Assembly: GCA_035267185.1 (NCBI GenBank) | Contig: DATFLY010000023.1 | Coordinates: forward strand, 1-30,290 | From: JAUIBE01 sp035267185 | Lineage (GTDB): Bacteria > Pseudomonadota > Gammaproteobacteria > Xanthomonadales > SZUA-36 | DNA length: 30,290 nucleotides | Direction: 5' to 3' | Shown: in pieces, positions 1-8,513 of the stretch | How positions within the stretch are numbered: position 1 is the first letter of the stretch | Layout of the letters: each line of letters starts with the position of its first letter | Made by a program: the position numbers and the translations under genes | Notes under the pieces: model-generated | What the model was told of the DNA's origin: nothing | Databases searched by the model: none | Seen by the model: only the letters and a program-made list of their open reading frames with translations

Positions 1-1
1 T

Positions 2-178
2 GAATCCGGTTTTGGCACGCTTGCTGCCTTCAGTCTGGCCTGGGCAATCGTGATGCCAATTTTGGCGCTGGTGGCCGATACCATTATCGACAGCGCGTGG
101 CTGGAGCCTCGTTCTTCTGAAAGCACGGGAACAGACGCTTCGCTCAACGGCCTCGAGTTTGACTATATGCAGAGATAG
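2..178 (+). CDS. C-terminal end of a membrane protein (partial, 5' cut by window)
   Basis: An open frame enters from the left edge and stops at TAG 176-178, giving 58 residues. It starts with a hydrophobic stretch rich in Ala, Leu, Ile and Trp (about residues 4-30), which looks like one last transmembrane helix. A short polar tail rich in Ser, Glu and Asp follows. The family cannot be recognised from so little sequence. Being in frame up to the edge and ending in a typical hydrophilic tail makes a real gene end likely, but this rests on composition only. Confidence 0.5.
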   Translation, partial: ESGFGTLAAFSLAWAIVMPILALVADTIIDSAWLEPRSSESTGTDASLNGLEFDYMQR

Positions 179-187
179 TTTTTTCAC

Positions 188-217
188 TGGTCCTGGTCCT
201 GGTCCTGGTCCTGGTCT
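188..217. repeat. Hexanucleotide tandem repeat (TGGTCC), about five copies
   Basis: Four perfect TGGTCC units (188-211) are followed by one unit with a single change, TGGTCT (212-217). The tract begins 10 bases after the stop codon of the gene entering from the left and lies in the spacer before the YeiH-like gene. Repeats of this kind can change length by slipped-strand pairing. No promoter spacing that it would alter is evident. Confidence 0.9.
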
Positions 218-377
218 GGGAACCATCATTACAGTATTGACAGGGCAAAGGCGTCTTGAATCATTGATTGAAAGGTCGGTGATAAAAGGCGTCTTTTTTT
301 CTAACCCTGCCAGGCTGGATTACCGGCCCCGGTCATACATTCGGTGAAACGTGGCCGAATGAAGTAAAGTAGCGGCC

Positions 378-1433
378 GTGTCTGCTCTTCCCGGCCTCAT
401 TCTCGCACTTTTGCTTGCCTTTAGCGGCCAATACCTGTCGCACCTGATTGGGGTGACCTGGATGGGGATGCCAAAAAGTCCAATCAGCGGGATCATGATG
501 GCTATCCTGCTCGGAATACTGATTCGAAACACGATCGGACTGCATCAACTGTTCCTGCCCGGGATCCAGTTCGGCCTGAAACGGGTGCTGAGACTGGGGA
601 TAATTCTTCTTGGAATTCGCCTCAGCCTGGGAGAAGTGGGTACGATTGGCTTGCAAAGCCTGCCGGTTATTATTGGCGCCGGTGCATCCGCCCTGATCAT
701 CGTGACATACCTTAGCCGCAGGCTCGGCCTGAGCGGACGCCTGGGAACGTTGCTGGCGGTTGGGACCAGCATATGTGGTGCAACCGCGATTGTTGCAACC
801 GCACCAACCATTAATGCCAAAGACAGTGAGGTCAGCTACGCCGTGGCCTGTGTGACATTGTTTGGCATTCTGGCAATGCTGATCTACCCGTTTGCTGCGC
901 ACTGGCTTTTTAATGCTGAAGAATTTCAGGTTGGTTTGTTCCTTGGAACTTCAGTTCATGAAACCGCGCAGGTTGCAGGTGCAGGTCTGGTTTACCAGCA
1001 GTTCTTTAATTCGCCATTGGCCCTGGATGTCGCCACTGTCACCAAGCTGGTCAGAAACCTGGGGATGCTGGTGATCATTCCCTTGATGTGCATTGTCTAT
1101 CATCGTAGTTCCTTCGAGTCCGGGGCAGTGCCCAAATGGTGGACGATGGTGCCGTTATTCGTTATCGGGTTTGCCTTGATGAGCCTGGTTCGAACGGTCG
1201 GCGATATGGGTGATTCGGCTTTTGGGCTGATTTCGAAAGAACAGTGGGCGTCAATCGTCGACTTCACCAAGGAGTCTGCCGAATTGTGCCTTGCCATTGC
1301 CATGGCATCTGTTGGGCTCGGCACTGATATACGCGACCTGGTCAGTATAGGTCTCAAACCGCTGGTTATGGGGTTGATCGCGGCGCTTCTGGTTGGTGTT
1401 GTCAGCGCGTCACTTATCTTATTTCTGTACTAG
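378..1433 (+). CDS. YeiH/UPF0324 family putative sulfate-exporter-like membrane protein
   Basis: The 351-residue protein is almost wholly hydrophobic, with about ten likely transmembrane segments. It matches the UPF0324 (Cons_hypoth698) family typified by E. coli YeiH. Family hallmarks are visible: a central GTSICGATAIVA stretch (about residue 129) and GTSVHETAQVAGAG (about 190), with polar residues inside membrane segments. The family is often named putative sulfate exporter, but the substrate is not established for most members. The start is GTG at 378; no strong ribosome site precedes it, yet starting further in would cut into the first membrane segment. Length fits the family. It is followed by the AT-rich katG promoter region and is probably a single-gene unit. 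Confidence 0.85.
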   Translation: MSALPGLILALLLAFSGQYLSHLIGVTWMGMPKSPISGIMMAILLGILIRNTIGLHQLFLPGIQFGLKRVLRLGIILLGIRLSLGEVGTIGLQSLPVIIGAGASALIIVTYLSRRLGLSGRLGTLLAVGTSICGATAIVATAPTINAKDSEVSYAVACVTLFGILAMLIYPFAAHWLFNAEEFQVGLFLGTSVHETAQVAGAGLVYQQFFNSPLALDVATVTKLVRNLGMLVIIPLMCIVYHRSSFESGAVPKWWTMVPLFVIGFALMSLVRTVGDMGDSAFGLISKEQWASIVDFTKESAELCLAIAMASVGLGTDIRDLVSIGLKPLVMGLIAALLVGVVSASLILFLY

Positions 1434-1482
1434 TTTCTGGCTGACTCCGAAAGCCTAATAGTATTCTTAATAACAATCGTTA

Positions 1483-1508
1483 ATATACATTTAATAGTTA
1501 TAGACTAT
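1483..1508 (+). promoter_or_regulatory. OxyR-like binding dyad upstream of katG
   Basis: ATAG (1494-1497), seven bases, then CTAT (1505-1508) form a perfect ATAG-N7-CTAT half of the known OxyR consensus. Seven bases further upstream, ATAT (1483-1486) is a three-of-four match to the expected CTAT. The outermost ATAG position (1472-1475) does not match. The dyad lies in an AT-rich spacer about 100 bases before katG, a classic OxyR target. Calling the regulator OxyR is inference; no oxyR gene is in the window. Confidence 0.55.
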
Positions 1509-1607
1509 TGATCTGATCCGAATTTTCAATTTCATTTCCTTGCTCCAATGGGATGTAATAGGTTCAAAGAAAAATAACTTTTTTCTAATTGAACGGGAGA
1601 AACATCA

Positions 1608-3893
1608 ATGTTCAGAACGAAACTTCCGCTGACGGCCTCGCTGGCTGCAGCGCTGCTGATGGCAGGTCTGCCTGGCAGCACGATGGCTCAGATGGAGCCC
1701 AAATCAAATCAATTCTGGTGGCCAGACCAGGTGGATCTTAGTCCACTGAGGCAGCACGGCGATGAGTCCAACCCAATGGGAGATGATTTCAACTACGCCG
1801 AGGCGTTTGCAGCGCTTGATCTTGATGCAGTGAAAGCTGATATCGAAGCGATCATGACTACCTCACAAGACTGGTGGCCTGCGGACTACGGGCATTACGG
1901 ACCATTCTTCATACGCATGGCCTGGCACAGTGCAGGCACGTATCGGATGGCTGATGGCCGTGGTGGTGCCGCGGGTGGCCAGCAACGTTTCGAACCACTC
2001 AACAGCTGGCCTGACAATGCCAATCTTGATAAGGCCCGTCGCTTGCTCTGGCCAGTCAAAGACAAGTATGGAAGTTCGTTGTCCTGGGCCGATCTGATGA
2101 TTCTCACTGGTAATGTCGCCATGGAGTCCATGGGATTCAAGACATTTGGCTTTGCCGGTGGTCGTGAAGATGACTGGGAAGCTGACCTGGTTTACTGGGG
2201 TCCTGAAAAGCAATGGCTGGCGGACGAGCGTTATGAAGGCGATCGTGAGCTTGAAAAGCCATTGGCAGCGGTGCAAATGGGTTTGATATACGTGAACCCT
2301 GAAGGACCAAATGGTGTGCCTGACCCATTGCTTGCTGCCCAGGATATTCGGGATACATTTGGCCGGATGGCCATGAATGACGAAGAGACTGTTGCCCTGA
2401 TTGCCGGTGGTCATACTTTTGGCAAGACTCATGGAGCAGCAAAACCATCTGACTGTGTCGGCCCTGAGCCTGGTGCGGAAGGTCTCGAGGAACAAGGATT
2501 CGGATGGAACAACGACTGCGGCAAAGGCAACGCAGAAGACACCATTACCAGCGGACTGGAAGGTGCCTGGACGGCGACCCCTGCGCAATGGAGCCAGAAT
2601 TTCTTCCAGAACCTGTTTGCATTTGAGTGGGTACAGACAAAAAGCCCGGCAGGCGCAACCCAGTGGGTTCCGGAGAATGCTGATGAAGTGAAATTCGTTC
2701 CGGATGCACACATCCCCGAAAAATTTCATTCACCGGTGATGCTGACCACGGACCTGGCGCTGAAAGAGGATCCGAGCTACCGCGAAATTTCAATGCGGTT
2801 CATGAACGACCCGGACGAATTCGACCTGGCCTTTGCCAAAGCCTGGTTCAAACTCACCCACAGGGATATGGGTCCCAGGGCTCGCTGGATAGGCAACGAG
2901 CTGCCTGAAGAAGAGCTGATCTGGACCGACCCCGTGCCTGCAGTTGATTATGAATTGGTGAGTTCGTCGGATGTCGCGAATCTTAAGGCTGAGATTCTGG
3001 ATTCGGGCCTGACTGTCCCCCAGCTGGTCAGAACAGCATGGGCTTCTGCTTCCACTTTTCGTGGCACCGATATGCGTGGCGGTGCTAATGGCGCCCGGGT
3101 TCGCCTTGCCCCGCAGATCGACTGGGATGTCAATGACCCTGATGAGCTGCAGATGGTGCTCGACAGGCTTGAGACCATTCAGCAGGACTTTAACCAGGGA
3201 CAATCCGGCGACACCAGGGTTTCCCTGGCTGACCTGATTGTTCTTGGCGGCGCGGCAGCCATTGAAAAAGCGGCTAAGGATGCTGGTTTTAGTGTCGAAG
3301 TTCCCTTCGTGCCAGGCAGAACCGATGCGACGCAGGCACAAACTGATGTGGCGTCTTTTTCTGTGCTGGAGCCGAAAGCAGACGTATTCAGGAATTACTA
3401 CAGTGAAGGTAACTTCCTTTCGCCAACCCGCATGATGATTGAAAAGGCGGATTTCCTGACGCTCACAATTCCGGAATTGACTGCACTTGTGGGTGGTATG
3501 CGTGCCATGAATGCCAATTCGGGTGGTTCTTCCAATGGCGTCTTCACGGATCGTCCGGGCAGCCTGAGCAACGATTTCTTCGTCAACCTGCTGAGCATGT
3601 CGACGCAATGGAGCAAATCGCCGGAGGCTGATGGCCTTTACGAGGGCAGAGACCGTGAAAGCGGTGAATTGAAATGGACAGCCACTCCAGTTGATCTTGT
3701 TTTTGGATCACATGCGGAGCTGCGGGCAGTGGCTGAATTTTATGGCGCCAGTGATGGAGAAGAAAGGTTCATCAATGATTTCGTGGATGCCTGGAGCAAG
3801 GTGATGACCCTGGACCGGTTTGATCTCGCTCCCGACTCCCAAAATCTGGCTGACAAGAACCAGGATACCCGGTCTGTGAATATTGGATCCTGA
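1608..3893 (+). CDS. katG: Catalase-peroxidase KatG, exported form
   Basis: Heme enzyme that destroys hydrogen peroxide by catalase and peroxidase activity. The 761 residues show both halves of the family, an active N-terminal and a heme-less C-terminal peroxidase domain. Active-site residues are visible: distal Arg103, Trp106 and His107 (RMAWHSAG), proximal His269 (GGHTFGKTHG), and the Trp106-Tyr228-Met254 set that forms the family's covalent adduct (Tyr in LIYVNPEGPNG, Met in GRMAMND). Residues 1-27 are a Sec-type signal peptide ending in STMA, so the enzyme should work in the periplasm, unlike cytoplasmic E. coli KatG and like KatP-type enzymes. GGGAG lies 8 bases before the ATG. An OxyR-like dyad lies upstream and a strong terminator follows, so it is probably transcribed alone. 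Confidence 0.97.
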   Translation: MFRTKLPLTASLAAALLMAGLPGSTMAQMEPKSNQFWWPDQVDLSPLRQHGDESNPMGDDFNYAEAFAALDLDAVKADIEAIMTTSQDWWPADYGHYGPFFIRMAWHSAGTYRMADGRGGAAGGQQRFEPLNSWPDNANLDKARRLLWPVKDKYGSSLSWADLMILTGNVAMESMGFKTFGFAGGREDDWEADLVYWGPEKQWLADERYEGDRELEKPLAAVQMGLIYVNPEGPNGVPDPLLAAQDIRDTFGRMAMNDEETVALIAGGHTFGKTHGAAKPSDCVGPEPGAEGLEEQGFGWNNDCGKGNAEDTITSGLEGAWTATPAQWSQNFFQNLFAFEWVQTKSPAGATQWVPENADEVKFVPDAHIPEKFHSPVMLTTDLALKEDPSYREISMRFMNDPDEFDLAFAKAWFKLTHRDMGPRARWIGNELPEEELIWTDPVPAVDYELVSSSDVANLKAEILDSGLTVPQLVRTAWASASTFRGTDMRGGANGARVRLAPQIDWDVNDPDELQMVLDRLETIQQDFNQGQSGDTRVSLADLIVLGGAAAIEKAAKDAGFSVEVPFVPGRTDATQAQTDVASFSVLEPKADVFRNYYSEGNFLSPTRMMIEKADFLTLTIPELTALVGGMRAMNANSGGSSNGVFTDRPGSLSNDFFVNLLSMSTQWSKSPEADGLYEGRDRESGELKWTATPVDLVFGSHAELRAVAEFYGASDGEERFINDFVDAWSKVMTLDRFDLAPDSQNLADKNQDTRSVNIGS

Positions 3894-3926
3894 GTCAGTA
3901 AAGATCTGAATTGCACCATTTGTGCA

Positions 3927-3961
3927 GGGCGGCGGCGTCTTCAGGTGCCGCCGCCCTTTTT
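3927..3961 (+). terminator. Rho-independent terminator after katG
   Basis: A perfect 10-bp GC-only stem, GGGCGGCGGC (3927-3936) with GCCGCCGCCC (3947-3956), encloses a 10-base loop and is followed by five T (3957-3961). It lies 33 bases after the katG stop. The next gene converges from the other strand and ends 37 bases further on. Confidence 0.93.
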
Positions 3962-3997
3962 GCTTATCACTTTCTTATGGGGCCCGGGGAGATATTA

Positions 3998-4747
3998 CTA
4001 AACTGGTAGTTGCAACCAATGTGCCAGGTGCAACCTTGCCTGACGCTGCCACCACGGCCACTGGTGAGCCACATCATGTCCCCACAGATCGAGATGGTGT
4101 GGAATGCCCTTGGCTTCTAACAGTCGGGCAAACTTCTGAGCATCTTCGATGTTTCCGTCCTCCCATCGCCCCTGTCCGCAAACCAGAACGAGGCGAGCGT
4201 ACTGACGAACCAGATTAAGGTACTCACCCTGCATGCCCTTAACGTAAGCCATCGGGTTGTTGAAATAAATGTCGTCGTTTGTGAAGCCGTCAGTCATCCA
4301 GGTGGCGTCGTAACGGCCACTCATGCACAACGCATAGCGAAAAACCTTCGGAAGTTTGAGTGAGAAATTCGCAGCATAAAAAGCACCAAGGCTGGTTCCT
4401 GTCAGACCGATCGGTATATCCGGCACCTTGCAATCGTTGCGGATCCACGGGACCAGTTCCTTTGTCACGAACTGTTCGTACATCTGGTGGCGCTTGATGC
4501 GCCAATCGGGCGGGTTCTCCTTCCGGGTCCAGGCTTCGGCAACGTTGCTTTCCACCGTGTACAACTTGAGCTTGCCTGCTTCGAGCCAGTCACCAAGCGC
4601 TTCGACCATTCCATTGGCTTCCCATTCATGAGCCATGCCCGAGGCGCTGGGAAATGCAATGAGTGGTGGCCCGAAGTGGCCATAACGCCACACGTGGACA
4701 TTGCGACCCATGGCCTGGCTGGGAATCATTTCATGTTGACGAAGCAT
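3998..4747 (-). CDS. Alpha/beta-hydrolase fold esterase (PF00756-like)
   Basis: The 249-residue protein has no signal peptide and should be cytoplasmic. It resembles the esterase-D/feruloyl-esterase-like branch of alpha/beta hydrolases. The nucleophile elbow is GTSLG (residues 117-121, Ser119). The C-terminal GHDVAHQWPWW carries the likely catalytic His (224 or 228), and an acidic residue near 196-202 could complete the triad. An oxyanion-type segment (PSASGMAHEW, 33-42) precedes it. The ATG is preceded by AGG about 10 bases upstream; Met7 is an alternative start. It is divergent from the phosphodiesterase gene, with only 82 bases between them, so promoters are probably shared or back to back. 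The substrate is unknown. Confidence 0.75.
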   Translation of the reverse strand: MLRQHEMIPSQAMGRNVHVWRYGHFGPPLIAFPSASGMAHEWEANGMVEALGDWLEAGKLKLYTVESNVAEAWTRKENPPDWRIKRHQMYEQFVTKELVPWIRNDCKVPDIPIGLTGTSLGAFYAANFSLKLPKVFRYALCMSGRYDATWMTDGFTNDDIYFNNPMAYVKGMQGEYLNLVRQYARLVLVCGQGRWEDGNIEDAQKFARLLEAKGIPHHLDLWGHDVAHQWPWWQRQARLHLAHWLQLPV

Positions 4748-4829
4748 AATTGCAGAACCTTTTTATTGGGGCGCCATTATTTCCTTTTCTGAATGTCGCC
4801 GTCCATAGCTGTGAAGTAAAATCACCCTG

Positions 4830-6098
4830 ATGTTGACGAGACTGGTTTATCAATCGATCTTTGCAGGCCTGCTTTTTGCAGCTTGTTTTTCCGTTAATGC
4901 TGCGGGTTCGGGTGGTATCAATGCACCCGAACAACGTGACAAGCCTTACCTGATCCTGGTTTCCCTGGATGGCTTCAGATGGGACTACCAGGATCTTTAT
5001 GAAACGCCGGCGATGGATCACATAGCGCGCCGGGGCATACGTGCGGAAAGACTCATTCCCGCATTTCCAACCCTGACTTTTCCCAACCATTATTCGATCG
5101 CAACCGGTCTTTATCCCGCCAACCACGGTTTGATTGGGAATACCTTTCCGACCCCCGACAGGAGCGCCTGGTATTCCATTTCCAAGCGGGAGACAGTGGA
5201 GGATGGATGGTGGTATAAGGGCGAGCCGGTTTGGGTGGCAGCGGAGAAAGCCGGCATGGTGACCGCAGCATATTTTTTTGTTGGCACCGAGGCGGATATC
5301 CAGGGGATTCCGGTGTCTCACTGGAATTCATTTGACTATTCAGTGAGCGGCGAAAGTCGCGTCGAACAAGTGCTCCAATGGCTCGCGATGCCGGAGGTGC
5401 AACGTCCACATTTCATCACTCTTTATTTTGAGGACGTCGACTCGGCTACTCATCAACACGGCCCGGGCTCGAAAGAAAGTGTATCGGCCATAAGACGGGT
5501 CGATGGCTACCTTCAGATGCTGTTGGAAGGGCTTGATGAGCTGCCGCATGGCGAGCAGGTATACATCATCGTGGTATCTGACCATGGACAAGCAGAGAAA
5601 AGATCGGATGAAGACATCCTGATCATTGATGAGGTTGTTGATACCGAAGGACTGGCCATCGTTGACCATGGCGCAGCTGCGTTTATTTACCTGCAACCGG
5701 AGCAGGCAGATCGTGCTGCGGGCATACGTGATGCCATTAACGCCGAATGGGAACATGGCAGAGCGTATCTTCCTGAAGAGGCGCCTGCGTCCTGGCAGCT
5801 CAATTCAAAAGCAGGGTTGGCAGATGTGATTGTGCAGGCCGACCTGGGGTATCTCGTTTTCTCTTATCAGGATCGTGTTGAGGTCAGTTCCCGGGGTGAT
5901 CATGGCTGGCCGCCGGAGGCAAAGGAGATGCATGGCATATTCCTGGCCAATGGCCCGGGCCTGCCAAAAGGCAAGCGGATAGGGCCGCTGAGCGTGGTGG
6001 ATGTCTATCCTTTGATGATGGAAATTCTCGGCCTTCCTGTCACAACAGCCATCGATGGCGATCCGGACAGGCTGGTTCCATTGTCCGTTCATGATTGA
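4830..6098 (+). CDS. Exported nucleotide pyrophosphatase/phosphodiesterase (NPP) family enzyme
   Basis: The 422-residue protein belongs to the alkaline-phosphatase-like superfamily (type I phosphodiesterase/nucleotide pyrophosphatase, PF01663). Two-metal site residues appear in order: Asp47 (SLDGFRWD), nucleophile Thr83 (TLTFPNH), Asp and His in DSATHQHGPG, Asp-His in VSDHGQ, and a late His in the GDHGWPPEAKEMHG segment. Residues 1-24 are a signal peptide, so it acts in the periplasm or outside. Family members cleave phosphodiester or pyrophosphate bonds in nucleotides or lipids; the exact substrate cannot be read here. It is a single gene, divergent from the esterase and convergent with the M19 gene. 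The ribosome site before the ATG is weak. Confidence 0.88.
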   Translation: MLTRLVYQSIFAGLLFAACFSVNAAGSGGINAPEQRDKPYLILVSLDGFRWDYQDLYETPAMDHIARRGIRAERLIPAFPTLTFPNHYSIATGLYPANHGLIGNTFPTPDRSAWYSISKRETVEDGWWYKGEPVWVAAEKAGMVTAAYFFVGTEADIQGIPVSHWNSFDYSVSGESRVEQVLQWLAMPEVQRPHFITLYFEDVDSATHQHGPGSKESVSAIRRVDGYLQMLLEGLDELPHGEQVYIIVVSDHGQAEKRSDEDILIIDEVVDTEGLAIVDHGAAAFIYLQPEQADRAAGIRDAINAEWEHGRAYLPEEAPASWQLNSKAGLADVIVQADLGYLVFSYQDRVEVSSRGDHGWPPEAKEMHGIFLANGPGLPKGKRIGPLSVVDVYPLMMEILGLPVTTAIDGDPDRLVPLSVHD

Positions 6099-6103
6099 TC
6101 ATC

Positions 6104-6137
6104 GATTCGAATGAAATGGGCAGCTTTCAATCGATTC
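6104..6137. repeat. Imperfect inverted repeat between convergent genes
   Basis: GATTCGAATGAAA (6104-6116) pairs with TTTCAATCGATTC (6125-6137) at 11 of 13 positions around an 8-base loop. It begins six bases after the phosphodiesterase stop, before the end of the convergent M19 gene. It may act as a transcript-end hairpin, but there is no T run, so it is not called an intrinsic terminator. Confidence 0.4.
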
Positions 6138-6226
6138 ATGGCCCGGAGCTCGACAAATCAGGGTGTTATGCAAAAAGGAAAATTCACATCCGCCAATTGA
6201 TGACGGACAGACGTGGGAAGGCCCGG

Positions 6227-7354
6227 CTACCAGGCCTCGTTAAATACACGCAACAGGTTGCCGCCGAGTATCTTCTCGATTCGGATCTCGCTATGTCCCC
6301 TGGCCAGTAGCATTTCGGTCAGAGTTTCCAGGCGTCTTGGTGTGTTCAGGTCGTTGGCGAACAGGTAACCATCCTCAGTTTCATAAGGCGCTGCAATTCC
6401 AAGCTCTTTTCGTTGCCGGGTATGCTTGCGAAATTCCTCTTTGTACTCTTCAGTCAGTTCGGTTGGTGAAAGGCTGCCGTCTGTGCCAATCGAAACATGG
6501 TCTTCACCCACGATCTTTAGCACATGCTCCAGATGTTCAATCACATCTGCGGCCGTCGGTTGCCGGCCTTTGGCCATGTAAGGCATGACGTAAATACCAA
6601 TCACCCCACCGGTATCAGCCACCGCCTTCATTTCAGCATCGGTGCGATGGCGCGGATGTTCTGCCAGGGCAAATGCACCGGTGTGTGTAAAAGCCACGGG
6701 ACGGCTGGCCAGCGCAATGGCATCAGCGGTGGTGCGCCGTCCGCAATGGCTCAGGTCGACCAGAAAGCCCATTTCCTGCATCCGGACAATGGCTTCGGAG
6801 CCGGTGCGGCTTAGACCGGCATCGGCCGGTTCCATGCACCCGTCACCCAGGAGGTTGCGTCGATTGTATGTGGGCTGGATCACTCGTACGCCAATGTGAT
6901 GCAACGCTTTCAAACGTGAAAGATCGTCCTCGAATGAAACACCATCCTGCAGCGCATAAATCAGGCCGCAACGTTGGGCCTGGTGGGCTTCAACGATGTC
7001 GAGCGTTGTCCTGATGGTTGCCAGTGCATCAGGATTAGAACTGATTTCACCTTCCCAGCGCGCCACATCCATTACGATATTCTCGAATGCCTCAAGCGGT
7101 GGCATGGCCCCAACCGAACCAATGGTCATGCTGATCGCTGATACGCCGGATTCCCGAACATCGGAAATCTCCAGTGCGTTTAGTGGTTTGCCTGAACCTG
7201 ATTGCCGGCCACCTGGTCCGCCACATCCATCAATTGAAATACTTTGGGAATAAATTTCTTCAGCCGTGGAAGCTGCAAACAATGGTGCAGATGCCAATGG
7301 GGTGAGGCTGGAAAGGGTTGCCAAAGACAACAGGTGGCGACGGGTCAGGGCCAT
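6227..7354 (-). CDS. Peptidase family M19 (membrane dipeptidase-like) homologue with altered metal ligands
   Basis: The 375-residue protein has the M19 renal-dipeptidase fold signature: LVDLSHCGRRTT (His203), AFTHTGAFAL (His224), HPRHRTD, GGVIG and a late GTD (Asp292). The chosen ATG at 7354 gives an N-terminal TRRHLLSL followed by a hydrophobic stretch ending near AASA/AAS, a Tat-like or Sec export signal; GGA lies 8 bases upstream. In canonical M19 enzymes the first metal pair comes from His-x-Asp in a DGHND motif and the bridging ligand is Glu. Here the matching places read IDGCGG (Cys44, Gly46) and LQDG (Gln136). It is therefore either a divergent subfamily with other chemistry or a non-catalytic relative. 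The reading frame stays open upstream to 7549, but that extension lacks signal-peptide character. Confidence 0.82.
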   Translation of the reverse strand: MALTRRHLLSLATLSSLTPLASAPLFAASTAEEIYSQSISIDGCGGPGGRQSGSGKPLNALEISDVRESGVSAISMTIGSVGAMPPLEAFENIVMDVARWEGEISSNPDALATIRTTLDIVEAHQAQRCGLIYALQDGVSFEDDLSRLKALHHIGVRVIQPTYNRRNLLGDGCMEPADAGLSRTGSEAIVRMQEMGFLVDLSHCGRRTTADAIALASRPVAFTHTGAFALAEHPRHRTDAEMKAVADTGGVIGIYVMPYMAKGRQPTAADVIEHLEHVLKIVGEDHVSIGTDGSLSPTELTEEYKEEFRKHTRQRKELGIAAPYETEDGYLFANDLNTPRRLETLTEMLLARGHSEIRIEKILGGNLLRVFNEAW

Positions 7355-7556
7355 AGAATAATTCCGAATGCTGGCTGTGAAAGGTAATATTGCCACAAGC
7401 CAGTATGGTCCTGTTGGTTCCGGAGCAAAATTCATCGCATGAGCAAAATCCAATCGAACTCCAGGCGAGGGAACGCCCCGTCCATGGCCATCGCGGCCCG
7501 TTATACCTTGAGGCAACAAACTGTTGGAGAATATGAAGCCGCACTTCATTCAATAG

Positions 7557-7572
7557 TCGAGATTCTTCTCGA
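7557..7572. promoter_or_regulatory. Short perfect inverted repeat upstream of the 7595 gene
   Basis: TCGAGA (7557-7562), four bases, then TCTCGA (7567-7572) form a perfect 6-bp inverted repeat ending 22 bases before the start codon of the outer-membrane-like protein. It could be an operator or a 5' leader hairpin near the ribosome site. No named regulator fits. Confidence 0.3.
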
Positions 7573-7594
7573 AATTGAAAGCTCGCTTTAGGAG

Positions 7595-8473
7595 ATGCGA
7601 AACCGGAACACCCGAAAACGATGGTCTGGTTTGATTCTGGTGGCTTTTTGCATTTTTGGTGATCTTAAAGCCCAGGAAACAGTTGTCTTCAACGAACCAG
7701 AGCCAGCACACTGGGCTTTTGCATCAGTGATTGGAACGGGCTGGTATCAGCTCGAGGGCGGCCGTTCGGCATTTATTCTCACAGCAACACCGAGACAGTA
7801 CATCCGGGAATCTGGCCTGAGTGAGTCAGGTGAACGACAGCTTGGACTGTTCATTAATTACGATACTTCGGTCGGATTTTTTGGAATTGATGATATTCCT
7901 GGCTTTCTTGATTCAGATAATTTCAGTACGTTGAGTTTTACGCCCGGGATCGGCATTGAAATTCCGGTGACCCGCGACTGGTATCTGCGTGGCTACGCAA
8001 ATTTTGGGTGGGGCACATCGTTTGGGGATGGCACGAATGGCTGGATCTATTATTCAGGCATCCGGAGTCGCTACAGGTTTGGCGCTATTGATAAAAACTG
8101 GGCATTGTTAAATAGCATTTTTTTTGCGGGTATTAACCCGGACGGAGATTCTGGCCAGTCTATCAGCGGCATGTATGCCGGTCTCGAATTCAGCCATGCC
8201 ATTCCCGGCCCCAGGCCTGATTCCGGTGATTACATGCTTCACTGGAATACTGGCTACACCTTTATTGATGACAGTGTCAGGATTGCAGTTCAGAGTCAGG
8301 ATTTTCAGTCAATCGGCAATACAGCCGAGATTGGCGTTGCCATAAGTCGGCCACAGGCTCCTTTCAGGCTATGGTTCATGCAGTTTGAGCGTTTGGGGCT
8401 GACCTACGCGTTCGATTCACGCGGAAATTATGAATCACTGACTTTTAATTTCACTTCCTGGTTCGATAAGTGA
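7595..8473 (+). CDS. Exported protein, probable outer-membrane beta-barrel, function unknown
   Basis: The 292-residue protein has a basic N-terminus (RNRNTRKRW), a hydrophobic core and a likely cleavage after DLKA near residue 26. The mature part is rich in Gly, Tyr, Phe and Trp, with alternating hydrophobic patterns (YLRGYANFGWG, YSGIRSRYRFG, YAGLEFSHAI) and an aromatic end, FNFTSWFDK, typical of outer-membrane barrels. No specific family is recognised. The start is awkward: AGGAG (7590-7594) touches the ATG with no spacing, yet a TAG stop lies just before it in frame and no better start follows before the signal peptide. ChaC follows 40 bases later on the same strand and may be co-transcribed. 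Confidence 0.7.
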   Translation: MRNRNTRKRWSGLILVAFCIFGDLKAQETVVFNEPEPAHWAFASVIGTGWYQLEGGRSAFILTATPRQYIRESGLSESGERQLGLFINYDTSVGFFGIDDIPGFLDSDNFSTLSFTPGIGIEIPVTRDWYLRGYANFGWGTSFGDGTNGWIYYSGIRSRYRFGAIDKNWALLNSIFFAGINPDGDSGQSISGMYAGLEFSHAIPGPRPDSGDYMLHWNTGYTFIDDSVRIAVQSQDFQSIGNTAEIGVAISRPQAPFRLWFMQFERLGLTYAFDSRGNYESLTFNFTSWFDK

Positions 8474-8513
8474 TGTGCAATCAAAAAAACAGCACCTTCG
8501 CAGGATTGTTTGA

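Noticed and set aside
247..295. Direct repeat AAAGGCGTCTT at 247-257 and 285-295.
   Set aside because: Only 11 bases, no inverted ends or inserted gene between, so not an attachment site or insertion scar.
1863..3608. Long open frames antisense to katG (1863-2729 and 2790-3608).
   Set aside because: They mirror the codon pattern of katG, show no recognisable domains and have compositions unlike real proteins here.
7355..7549. A 65-codon in-frame extension upstream of the M19 gene.
   Set aside because: The ATG at 7354 gives a proper export signal (TRRHLLSL plus hydrophobic core); the extension would bury it and has no family similarity.
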